Below the pieces are notes generated by a model. It did no database searches. It was not told the DNA's origin and was given only the letters and a program-made list of their open reading frames with translations. DNA of 64,000 nucleotides, taken from contig NC_133294.1 in assembly GCF_005239225.2 (NCBI RefSeq), positions 15,203,631 to 15,267,630 on the forward strand. The letters are read 5' to 3'. Below, piece after piece: positions 33,837 through 43,628 of this stretch (within the stretch, counting starts at the first letter, position 1; each line of letters begins with the position of its first letter). The DNA comes from Populus alba (lineage: Eukaryota; Streptophyta; Magnoliopsida; Malpighiales; Salicaceae). Made by a program: the position numbers and the translations under genes.

Positions 33837-36764
33837 TCAATAACGCCATTCCACTGATTCCCACCATTTTTTTGGATATGCCTTGACTTTGATTTTTTGA
33901 AGACAAGGAAGGGGAAGCGAGATCGGTATTCTCTTTAGCTTCAGACAGTCAACTGCATTGATTTCTTCAAGGGAACTGCAGATCATTACATCATTACAAA
34001 TGATTTGCAGTTCTGGTAAGCATATCAATGTCAAAAGCTTCAACTTTGGGAGACTGATGTCAGTGCTGCTAACAGCAGAAGTGTTGCTTATACTAAAACT
34101 GCTTTCTTCACTCATGATTCCTCCTCCTGCTATTATCGTCTCCATTTTGTTGCAATTTACGACTTCAATCACTTCCAGGTTTTGTAGGTTTGGCAGCACG
34201 CCAGCAGGGAACAGCTCCTTCATACTTGGACACCCGGATATCTTGCATGTTTTGAGACTGGAAAAGGTACCGTTGGATGGAAATGGTGGTGGAGGCGCTC
34301 TTTGTCTGTTAAAGAGGCCACACAAGTTTTTCAAACTGCTAAGACATAGAGTCTCAAGGCTTTGGAGTGTATCGACGGAGATACTGGACAACGAAAGCAA
34401 GCACTCTATTCCATTACAATCCCAAATTGCCAAGGATTTTAGTTTTATTGCATGTTTCATTGAAGAAACAGCACATAAGCTCGTCATGTCGTGGCATTGC
34501 ACAATTTCCAGGGCTTGAATGGTTTTTGGAAGTGTCCCCAAATCTGCTTCTCTGTTGATACTACAGTTACACAACCGAACTGTATTATTTAACTCCGTCT
34601 TGTGTATTCCAGAAAGAGAAGGAACCGCCGGTCCGACTACAAAATAGTAAGCTCTCGGTGGCTGTGTATCTTCCCAAGACTTGACATACTCGCTAAATTC
34701 AATGAGATCACAAAAATTGCATTCCAAAGCTTCCAACCTCTTCAAGCATGCTACTTCCTCTCCTTTAAGTGTCACCTGAGTTTCCGATGACAAGAGAACT
34801 CTGAGAACTTGCAGGCGGCAGAGTTTAGGTAATATCCCAGCAGACAACTGTTTTAGTCTAGTATGACTGAGGTCAAGATACCTAAGATTGGACAGCAATT
34901 CCATGCCTTCAGGCAATTCTTCAAGTTGTGTGTAAACCAGGTCCAACTTCTTCAATGCTGTAAGCTTTGCTAATGTTGGTACTTGCCTCAGCTGTTGACA
35001 CCTCATGAGTAATAATGTAGTGAGGCACACCAGATTAGATATGGAGCCTGGCAAACTTTTAATACCTGTATTAGAAAGATCAAGAACTGCGAGTCCATTC
35101 AATTGTGTGAAAAAAGAACCTTCAATCGACCGCAGCATGTAATTTTGAGATAACAACAAAGTAGAAAGATTGGGACATCTTGGTGAATAGCTAGCAGGAA
35201 TTTCAGTTATGTAATTTTTCATTAAGGAAACTCGCACTAGATCCTCCGTCCATTTCTCCATGTCCGGCAATTTCTCTAACTGTGCACCAGATTCAACCAT
35301 GGCCTGAGAGTTCACTTTCTGTATTTTGATGGCCATATCCCTAACCAAGGTATTCATTCGAACGCATCTATAACCTTCCCGTGCACAACTTTCTATTAAG
35401 CAGGCATTTTCAAGTTTATTAAGCATGGCATGGCCCTTGTCAGATTCTGCTTGTCTGCTCTTCCTTTTCGCAACGATTCCCTCGACGATCATATACTCTA
35501 CTAAGTCCTCTCTACTGATTCCGGAATCTACAGGAAACAATGCACAGTACAAGAAAGCTTGTTGCAAAGCTGAATCTTTCAAGTTCATATAGCTGAACTC
35601 TATTATCTTGAATATATCAGCCTCCATGTCACCCTTCCCAATTTTTGACTCTTTTAATTTCTCCAATGCATTCCTCCACTGACCTATATCATCCACTTGC
35701 CTCATGGTTCCTGCCATTGTTATTATCCAAAGTGGCAAACCAGTACATTCCTTTGCAACAGATTTTGCAATCTCTGTAACTTCTGAAGGAAGTTCAACAT
35801 TAAGTTTCTCCATAAACAAAGTCCAAGCTTCATCCTCGCTAAGTGGCTCCACTTTTATTTTCTCCTGGCAGCACATCTGTCTACAAACTCTTAATGATCT
35901 ACTTGTCAGAATCAACTTGCATCCATCGACTCCAACAGGTACGCCCACCTTCTCTGGAGAAAAATGATTCCATAAATCATCTAGAATGAGAACAAATTTC
36001 TTTTTCGCAATCAATCCATTTGACAATTTCACAGCTCTTTTCTTCTCATCCTCGTCATTTGAAAGATCTAAATCAACAGCTTTGGCGATGAGATTCTGCA
36101 ATTTATAAATGCTGAAATCTTGCGTTACAGTAATCCAAAAAACATTCTGGAAAGAGCTTGGTCTTTGTAGAAGCTGATCATTGATATGTCTCAACAATGA
36201 CGTTTTGCCAACACCGCCTATCCCGTAAATACCAATACTTGAGACATCATCCTTCATCAACCACGACCAGATCTCACTTACATTTCTTTCAAAAGCACGA
36301 CCCACTAGCTCTGTTGTCTGAAATGCCTTTCCTTTAGCTGGATGTGCTTCACTCACTTCAGGAGCTCTACCTTGATCGATAATCATAATCTCTCCTCCAA
36401 TCATACTGTCTACCCAATTTCCTATTTCTATACCTGAAAGATTTCCACCTTCCACCAGTTGATGTAATCTCTGAGCTGCCATTGGTGTCATTTCTACATC
36501 TCTCACTGGATTTGGAACTAGCACATCATTACTTGAACTTGACATGGGTTTACGTCTTTTCTTGCCACCTTGAATTGCTAGACAGGCTGCATCTTTAACA
36601 TCATCAGGCACTCGATTACATATGCTAACGCCACGCCCTTTAATTCCTGATAAATGTGATTTAATCCTAGAAACTGAAGTGCCCGCTGCAAATTCAAACT
36701 CACAAAACTTACAGGCGAAACCATTATTTTTCTTCTCAACATAATTCCAAAATCCATCAACCAT
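33837..36764 (-). CDS. NLR-2: BED-finger NB-ARC-LRR disease-resistance protein
   Basis: A single uninterrupted frame of 975 residues runs from the ATG at 36764. The open frame extends 9 codons further to 36791, but there it begins at GTG beside an acceptor-like gatgcag. An intact BED finger follows (F-W-N-Y-V-E-K-K, C-K-F-C, S-H-L-S-G, S-I-C). The NB-ARC carries P-loop G-I-G-G-V-G-K-T, kinase-2 V-L-I-L-D-D-L-W, RNBS-B L-I-L-T-S-R-S, GLPL C-T-G-L-P-L-W-I and RNBS-D F-L-Y-C-A-L-F-P. The LRR region ends at W-W-E-S-V-E-W-R-Y. The expected MHD motif reads M-N-T (35357-35349). No coiled-coil or TIR domain is present. BED-NLRs are intracellular immune receptors known from poplar and grasses; the BED domain is thought to take part in effector recognition or signalling. 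NLR-1 lies 3 kb downstream in the same orientation. Confidence 0.92.
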   Translation of the reverse strand: MVDGFWNYVEKKNNGFACKFCEFEFAAGTSVSRIKSHLSGIKGRGVSICNRVPDDVKDAACLAIQGGKKRRKPMSSSSNDVLVPNPVRDVEMTPMAAQRLHQLVEGGNLSGIEIGNWVDSMIGGEIMIIDQGRAPEVSEAHPAKGKAFQTTELVGRAFERNVSEIWSWLMKDDVSSIGIYGIGGVGKTSLLRHINDQLLQRPSSFQNVFWITVTQDFSIYKLQNLIAKAVDLDLSNDEDEKKRAVKLSNGLIAKKKFVLILDDLWNHFSPEKVGVPVGVDGCKLILTSRSLRVCRQMCCQEKIKVEPLSEDEAWTLFMEKLNVELPSEVTEIAKSVAKECTGLPLWIITMAGTMRQVDDIGQWRNALEKLKESKIGKGDMEADIFKIIEFSYMNLKDSALQQAFLYCALFPVDSGISREDLVEYMIVEGIVAKRKSRQAESDKGHAMLNKLENACLIESCAREGYRCVRMNTLVRDMAIKIQKVNSQAMVESGAQLEKLPDMEKWTEDLVRVSLMKNYITEIPASYSPRCPNLSTLLLSQNYMLRSIEGSFFTQLNGLAVLDLSNTGIKSLPGSISNLVCLTTLLLMRCQQLRQVPTLAKLTALKKLDLVYTQLEELPEGMELLSNLRYLDLSHTRLKQLSAGILPKLCRLQVLRVLLSSETQVTLKGEEVACLKRLEALECNFCDLIEFSEYVKSWEDTQPPRAYYFVVGPAVPSLSGIHKTELNNTVRLCNCSINREADLGTLPKTIQALEIVQCHDMTSLCAVSSMKHAIKLKSLAIWDCNGIECLLSLSSISVDTLQSLETLCLSSLKNLCGLFNRQRAPPPPFPSNGTFSSLKTCKISGCPSMKELFPAGVLPNLQNLEVIEVVNCNKMETIIAGGGIMSEESSFSISNTSAVSSTDISLPKLKLLTLICLPELQIICNDVMICSSLEEINAVDCLKLKRIPISLPLPCLQKIKVKAYPKKWWESVEWRY

Positions 36765-36781
36765 TTTCTTTTTCTTAGGCC

Positions 36782-37200
36782 CTGCATCCACAAAAATGAT
36801 TACAGTAATTGATAACAGAAAGAAAATACTTTTAAGAAACCAGCAATCTAGCTAAGACCACATAATTTGTCAAATTCCTAACTTAAATCTTCTCCAAACC
36901 AATTAGTTTTAGAACTTTGTTTATCAATTTTTGTAGTTGAGATATATATATTTATATGAATTGCACGATTTTGGCTCAATGATATTCTTTAACTGGCAAA
37001 TGAAAGTAAAAAAAAAAAAAAAAAAAACTGGGATAGTAGACTTGTCGTAAATAAATACATGGGGATTATGTGTTTTAAATCATCAACTAATCAAATCAAG
37101 AACAAAAATCTTTTACCACTACGTACAACAGTAAGTAAAAAGAACCTGTATGAATTGAATGACAAACCATTATAGTAAAGGAACAGAAAAGGTAGCTAAC
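36782..37200 (-). other. Possible 5' UTR intron of NLR-2
   Basis: An acceptor-like tgtggatgcag ends at 36782 and a donor-like cag|gttagc begins at 37200 on the minus strand. Splicing would place the ATG at 36764 shortly after the exon start. No in-frame start longer than a few codons exists in the candidate upstream exon (37201-37330). The 5' end is not confirmed. Confidence 0.35.
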
Positions 37201-37330
37201 CTGACCAGAAAATACTTTCTACGGAAGAGTTAAAGAATCACAAAAAGAAATCCTGGGAGAAAACGAAGCACAGACGAGAATCAATAGTTTAGCAGAACCA
37301 TTCAGGGTAGCGTAGGAGAAAGGCGATGGA

Positions 37331-39239
37331 AGGTTTTGTTAGGCAACCGCTTGTGAATCATAAAATGTCAACGGTTAATTTCTTGAATCTTGACTTGATA
37401 ATAAATTAACAAGTGCAAACTCTGGATCTTCGCTTATTATGGCCCAGTGGACCTCTCCATCAAAAGATTAATAATATTAAAAACTTGGTATACCTTCCAC
37501 CAATCATAATTTTAGGATTTCAGATTTCTAAAAATAAGAAGAATTTTTTTTTGGAGTTGGAGTTAGTATCTAAGGGTTTATTTAGAAAGAGAACAATACT
37601 TTAGTTTTAAAAAAAACTAGAGTCAGAAAAATGAAAACAAAAATTGTTGTTCAAATGCAATATTTTTATATAAAAAAACTGAAAAACTAATTTTTCAAAT
37701 TTTATAATGAGTATGGAAGGAAAAAAAAAAAACCTTAGAGGTCCTCTACAGTTTTTCAAGAAAAAAATGAATAATATACATTTTCTTCTTTTATATACAA
37801 GCATTTTTTAGCAATATAAGAAGTTAAGATTATTCTTTTAATATTTTTATATTTAGTTAGTGTCATAAATTTGAGTTTTATTGTAAATATAATATAAATA
37901 TTTTTTGAGTCAATAATATAATTTTTATGATAATTTTTAATTTTTTAAAAATAAAATTAATATTATATAATTAGATTATCACAAATAATCATCTTCTATG
38001 GCAGTATATCAACCTTCAAAATACAACAATAATTGCCACCTTCCATGGCAGTAATCAGCCTCCAAAACACATCAGTAGTAGCAGCTTCAAACACAGCAAA
38101 ATATTCTCACTTTACAATGAGAATCATTCCAACAACAAAAAAATCATAGCTTTCAAAAACTTAATTTAATAAACTATTTCATAGTCATTATGATTATTGA
38201 AGCATATTATTAAAAAAAATCTTTTAAGAACTTATAAATATTGGCAAGTTATTTTTTTATGGAATAATTAATTAATCCACCAAATTAGAACAACAATAAT
38301 TTATGTGCAAAAAAAAAAATTGATGATAGAGGGCAATTATTAAAGGATTTGAAGGCAAATAACTATTTTTCTTTTCAATCAATTGACCAATTATTATAAG
38401 AAATCATTATGTGCAAGAACACCTCCAAGAATATTTAGGATTCTATATAAAAATAAAAATACCAAGAAACAATTAAGGTAAAGAGAAAACAACTTTAAGT
38501 ACTTTGTAATATTTATATCATTTGATTTAATTAATTTGTCAAAGCTAGATAATATAGATATTACATATAAGATTGACTTAAAAATATCTAAGAAATAAAT
38601 ATTACCGGTTAAGATTTTTTAAACTTAGTCAGCCTGACCCAACCCATATACCTTATACAACCATACTAACAATGTAACCCTATATTCTAGAAAGTTCTTG
38701 ATATAAATATTCTCTCTCTCTCTCTCTCTACTCAACTTCTTATTCTCTTATCTCCCCCTCTATGTTATATTCTAAAGTTTTTTTTTTCAATTGATTCCTC
38801 CATTTTATTCAATTATTTCATTTGATGTATTAAGCCTAAAGTATTTTTTATAAATTATAACATGTTTTCGGATAATTTATTAAGCTTAAATTTTAGTTCT
38901 AATTAAGCTCTACCCAAGAAAATTAGCAAGCCTACCTTGTGGTATCTATGATATCCACACAAAAAATTAGCCTGGCCTTATATATCTAAAAATAAATTAG
39001 TAGATTTTATAATTTGTAAGATATTAGAAGTTAGATCGGATATAATTAACTTGAACCCGACCCAAGTATATCCATGACAACCCTAGTTATGACATAGCAC
39101 ATGTGCATTACCTACACAACAAATAATTTACAATTTTTTCATCATTAAAAAAAAAAAAAAAAAAGTGAGTTCAATCTTCTACTGTGGCCAAGACATAAAA
39201 CAATATGGATTGAAACAATGTAAATATAATTTTCCATTG
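37331..39239. other. Intergenic, no supported gene
   Basis: AT-rich non-coding DNA with no recognisable gene. A (TC)n run lies at 38711-38729. Some stretches resemble the dispersed T-rich repeats seen elsewhere. NLR-2's promoter is probably in the first few hundred bases. Confidence 0.45.
38711..38729 (+). repeat. (TC)n microsatellite
   Basis: About 9 TC units in non-coding DNA. Confidence 0.9.
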
Positions 39240-39991
39240 CCAAAAACTAATTAAGCTTGCAATTTGGAGTAAAAATGTATTTTTCATGGGATACATTTGT
39301 CATTGTAAAATTGATTAAGGACAAAATAGTCTTGATATGTTTTTTTTTTGTTATAGTTTAATGATTGTTTTTCCCTCAAAAGCAAAAAAAAAAAAAAAAA
39401 TCTTTGGGTGAGGGGCTCTTTTATCTTCTTCTTTTTTTTTAAAAAAAAAAGAGAGCATATAAGTTACGATCATGTCCATAGAAGAGAAAGAAATATAAAT
39501 GCATAAACGAGTTTCTCTGACTTTTCCTTTTTTAAAAAAAAAATGGTGGAATTTACCATCCATTTCAAAAAAACAAATGTTATTTGAAAGGGTGTTTTGT
39601 TTTTTTCTTTTTACTGGTTTTGTTGTTATTTTTAGGTTTTTGTCAGGGACACCTTGACAGTTTGTAAATATAATATAAAAAATTGACAAGGCTTCCAAGT
39701 CATTCAAGTGGCACGTGAAGGAACGTACAGTGGCAAAAGTTTTGCTTTCATCGCAAAAAAACTAGGAGCAGCACGTCATCCTCTTTTTGTCAATGGGGTG
39801 CAAGCTCACGAAGGAGGTTCGGTTGGGTCGTGGTGAATTTTTTTTTCTTTCTTCTCTATTTTCTCTCTTATTTCCTAGAAAGATGCACCTAAACTTCCAA
39901 AAAAACAATTGTATACTCCGGTTTGTAACCTTATCGATTTTGATCCTCCTTTTAATTATTATTTATTTGGTTTTTTGATGCCTTTTTGAAG

Positions 39992-40030
<39 letters not shown>

Positions 40031-40340
40031 TTTCTCCCTTTTAATTTTATTTCATTTTTTTTTATTTTATTTTTAGTCATTATTCTTTTGATTGCTATAT
40101 TTTTTATCCTTTTCTTTATTTATCTTCTCTTTTTTTTTCAATTTTGCCTCTCAACATTTAATTTCAATTGGTTTTATTATTGAGTTTTGATCTTTATTCT
40201 TAAAAAAAAAAAATTATTCATTTCTTAGTATTTTTGTTTTTTAATTTAGCCCCTAATTATTATTATTTTTATACCATGTTTGGTCTTTATTGTTTTGGTT
40301 TTTAAATTGTTTACGCTTAGATATTTTACTTTGTTATTTT
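39240..40340 (+). repeat. T-rich dispersed repeat, decayed
   Basis: Another member of the family also seen near 6.44-7.42 kb and 49.78-51.18 kb: a segment about 'aaattgattaaggacaaaatagtc', a GC-richer part (39690-39840), then long T-rich text with phrases such as gattttgatcctccttttaatt. It leads directly into the tandem array at 40363. Class unknown. Confidence 0.4.
39997..40027. repeat. (AT)n microsatellite
   Basis: A 31-base AT run. Confidence 0.95.
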
Positions 40341-41460
40341 TTGTGGTTGCTTTTAACAAGGCAATCCTTTATTGAAAATTGATTTTATTTTTCAAACCCA
40401 TCATTTGATATTTGATTATTAAGCCATTATCTTCATTGTTTTTTTCGCTTTCCTTTTCGTTAAGTTTTCACGATCTCATATCTTGGGTAATAGATCAGTC
40501 AAGTTAATCATGATTGCCTTAGATTTTTTTTTCCTTGGTTTTTTTTTATGAAATTTATTTTTTTAAAACAATTTCATACTTTGGTGTTAAATTATTGGCT
40601 CTTAAGCTATGCGATTTTTTCACCTTTTTTTTTTTTTTTTTTTTTTTGTTCTGTTGGGTTATCCAAGTATAGGTTAACCAAGTTAACTCGGGTTAGCTTG
40701 CATTTTCTTACTCACTATTTATTTTTATTTAACTTTGATTTTTTTTTTGCTAGGTTCTTCTTTTGGAAGTCTATTTTTTTTTCCCGATCTCATGTTGTGA
40801 GTGGGGAGTTAGTCAAGTTAACCCGATTTGACTCAGTTTTTTTCTTAATTTTTTTTTATTTTTTTTATTTTCATCATTTTGCATTAAATTATTTTCCCTT
40901 GAGCTTTATCATTTTTTTGCTTCTCATTCTGTTTTATTATTTCGAGAGCGAGTTGGTCAAGCTAACCTAGGTCACCTTGTATTTTAGTTCACAATGTTTT
41001 ATTTATTTATTTAACTTGGTCCTTTTTGGTTAAGCCCTTCTTTTAGAGGTCTAATTTTTTTTTATTCCGATCTCATGTTGCATATGGCGGGTTAGTTGAG
41101 TTAATCTAGATTGACTCGGATTTTTTTCCTTAATTTTTTTATGATTTTTTTTCCCAATTACATCATTGTACATTAAGTTATTTGCCCTTGAGCTTTGTTA
41201 TTTTTCACATTTCTTATCGTTTGGATATTTTAAGAGTGGGTTGGTAAAGTTAACCCGAATTAACTCAAGGTTTTTTTTTTTTTTACTTTTTTCTTATTGA
41301 ACTTTTGTTTTTTTACTATGTCATCCTTTTGATTTTTTTTTTTATGTTGATCTTATTTTCGTGGGTTGTTGATTAATTAAGTTACCCTTAACTAACTCAG
41401 GTTTTCTTCTTCAACATTATATTTTTTGAAATTTTTTTTTTGTTTTATCTTTAATAGTAG

Positions 41461-42421
41461 GTTATTAAACCTTTTAACTTTATAATTTCTTTTTATTTTT
41501 CTTTTTATGTGTTTTTTTAGTCTTTTATTTCAAACTATATTTTTATTAATTTAATCAAAATTATCTCATATTATCTTCACTTGAATATATTTTTAGCCAT
41601 GTAGCACATGCTATCTATATAATCTTTGACTATTTTGGATCCTAGAACTAAAAAAAAACAAAAAATTTCGATTCACGTGTAGAGAAATGGGGATGACAAC
41701 CAAGTCAAAACCTTGACCACGCATTATCGATCCATTACTAGTTACATGACCTGTGTGATGCCGTGGGTCTTTTTTTTATATAAAAAATATATATATAAAA
41801 ACTAAGATTTAAAAGTGTTAGGTTTTTCTGCAAAGCTGTACCCAAGAGTTTTGAATTTGGCTACAAACATCTGATCTAAAAGTAATATTTATAATATTAA
41901 TAATAACCTTAAACTTGCATGACCCAAGTTTGAGTGAGCCTGGTTGCAACACCGGACCCAAGAATATTGGATGTGGGTCTGGCTATAAGGTCGTGTCATA
42001 AAAATATAATAATTAAATAGATTAATTAAAAAGAAAAAAAAACCAACAGGAAGAAAAAAAAACTAATGAAGAAAAAAAAAATATGAATTAATTGGGTTAA
42101 CTCATAAAACCTGGGATTCGCATCATGAAAGTTTGATAACTAAATAGAAAAAAAAAACAATTGACGGGTTTACCCAGAATTAATTGGATTAACCCTTCAA
42201 ACCAAGTTAACTCGTCAAGCCTAGGATAAGTGTCATCAAAGTATGATAATTAAATAGAAATAAATTTAACATTAACAAACTAAAATAAACGAAAAAAAAA
42301 TTAAAAAGAAAAAAATATGGGTTAACTTGTCAAACTAGGTTCACCCATCAAACCTGGAATCTGTGTCATGAAAGTCTGATATCTAAATAAAAAAAATGAA
42401 CATTAACAAACTAAATAAAAA
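41461..42421 (+). repeat. Internal 961-bp direct repeat, copy A
   Basis: Opens gttattaaaccttttaact. It carries the phrases gatcctagaactaaa and ggtttttctgcaaagctgt, then a minisatellite-like section with gttaaccc/tgacgggtttaccc words. Copy B follows immediately at 42422. A third related copy is in unit II, starting near 44702. Confidence 0.85.
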
Positions 42422-43385
42422 ATTATTAAACCTTTAACTTTATAATTTCTTTCTATGTGTTTTTTTAGTCCTACATCTCAAACTATACTTTAATTAATTT
42501 AATCAAAATTATCTCATATTATCTTCACATGAATATATTTTTAGCCATGTAGCACACGCTACCTATATAATCTTTGACTATTTTGGATCCTAGAGCTAAA
42601 AAAAATAAAAACTTTGATTCACGTGAAGAGAAATGGGGATGACAACCAAGTCAAAAGCTTGACCACGCATTATCGATCCATTACTAATTACATGACCCGC
42701 GTGATGTTGTGGGTCTTTTTTTTGTATAATATATATAAAACTAAGATGTAAAAGTGTTAGGTTTTTCTGCAAAGCTATACCCAAGAGTTTTTGGGTTTGG
42801 CTACAACGTCTGACCTAAAAGTAATATTTATAATATTAATAATAACCTTAAACTTGCATGACCCAAGTTTGAGTGAGCCTGACTGCAACACCGGACCCAA
42901 GAATATTGGATGTGGGTCTGGCTATAAGGTCGTGTTATAAAAATATAATAATTAAATAGATTAATTTAAAAAAAAAAAAACAAAGAAAAAACCAATAGGA
43001 AGAAAAAAACTAATGAAGAAAAAGAAAAAAAATCTGAATTAATTAGGTTAACCTTTCAAACCAGGTTAACCCGTAAAACCTAAGATTCGTGTCATGGAAA
43101 TTTGATAACTAAATAGAAAAAAAAAATTGACGGGTTTACCCAAAATTAATTAGGTTAACCCATCAAACCAAGTTAACTCGTCAAGCCCAGGATATGTGTC
43201 ATAAAAATCTGATAATTAAATATAAAGAAATTTAACATTAACAAACTAAACTAAAAGAAAAAAATTGATTAAAAAAAAAAACATTCGGGTTAACTTGTCA
43301 AACTAGGTTAACCCATCAAACCCGGGATTCGTATCATGAAAATCTGATAATTAAATAAAAAAAATTTAACATTGACAAACTAAAT
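42422..43385 (+). repeat. Internal 961-bp direct repeat, copy B
   Basis: Same order as copy A, including gatcctagagctaaa and ggtttttctgcaaagctat. Its presence makes unit I longer than unit II, which carries only one such copy. Confidence 0.85.
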
Positions 43386-43628
43386 CAAACAAAAAACTTT
43401 CATTAAAAAAAAAAAACAATTCTATAGTATAATATAATATAATATAATATAATAATATATTAATAAGTTAAAGGCGTGGGGAAGCTATAGTAGTTTCCCC
43501 ACACCATTTAGAATATTGCTTAATTTATTTCTTTTCATTCATCGATTGATTCAAGAAACCTGAAACTAAAACTCTATTGTCCTGGAAAGTTCAAAATTTC
43601 AGCGACCACAAAAGGCCTAGTTGCAGTC

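Larger units (their letters stand above)
40363..43628 (+). repeat. Large tandem duplication, unit I (~3.27 kb)
   Basis: It begins tcctttattgaaaattga and ends ccacaaaaggcctagttgcag. The same order, with point differences, recurs at 43629-46349, so this is a head-to-tail two-unit duplication. Inside: four T-rich subunits spaced about 270-325 bases, each marked by a cgatctcat-like word (40471, 40795, 41068, 41349), then two ~960-base copies (41461-42421 and 42422-43385) rich in gggttaacccgtcaaac-like words. No gene is encoded. Confidence 0.85.

Noticed and set aside
33619..33906. 95-codon frame overlapping the NLR-2 end
   Set aside because: It overlaps the in-frame C terminus in another frame and ends in a low-complexity hydrophobic tail.
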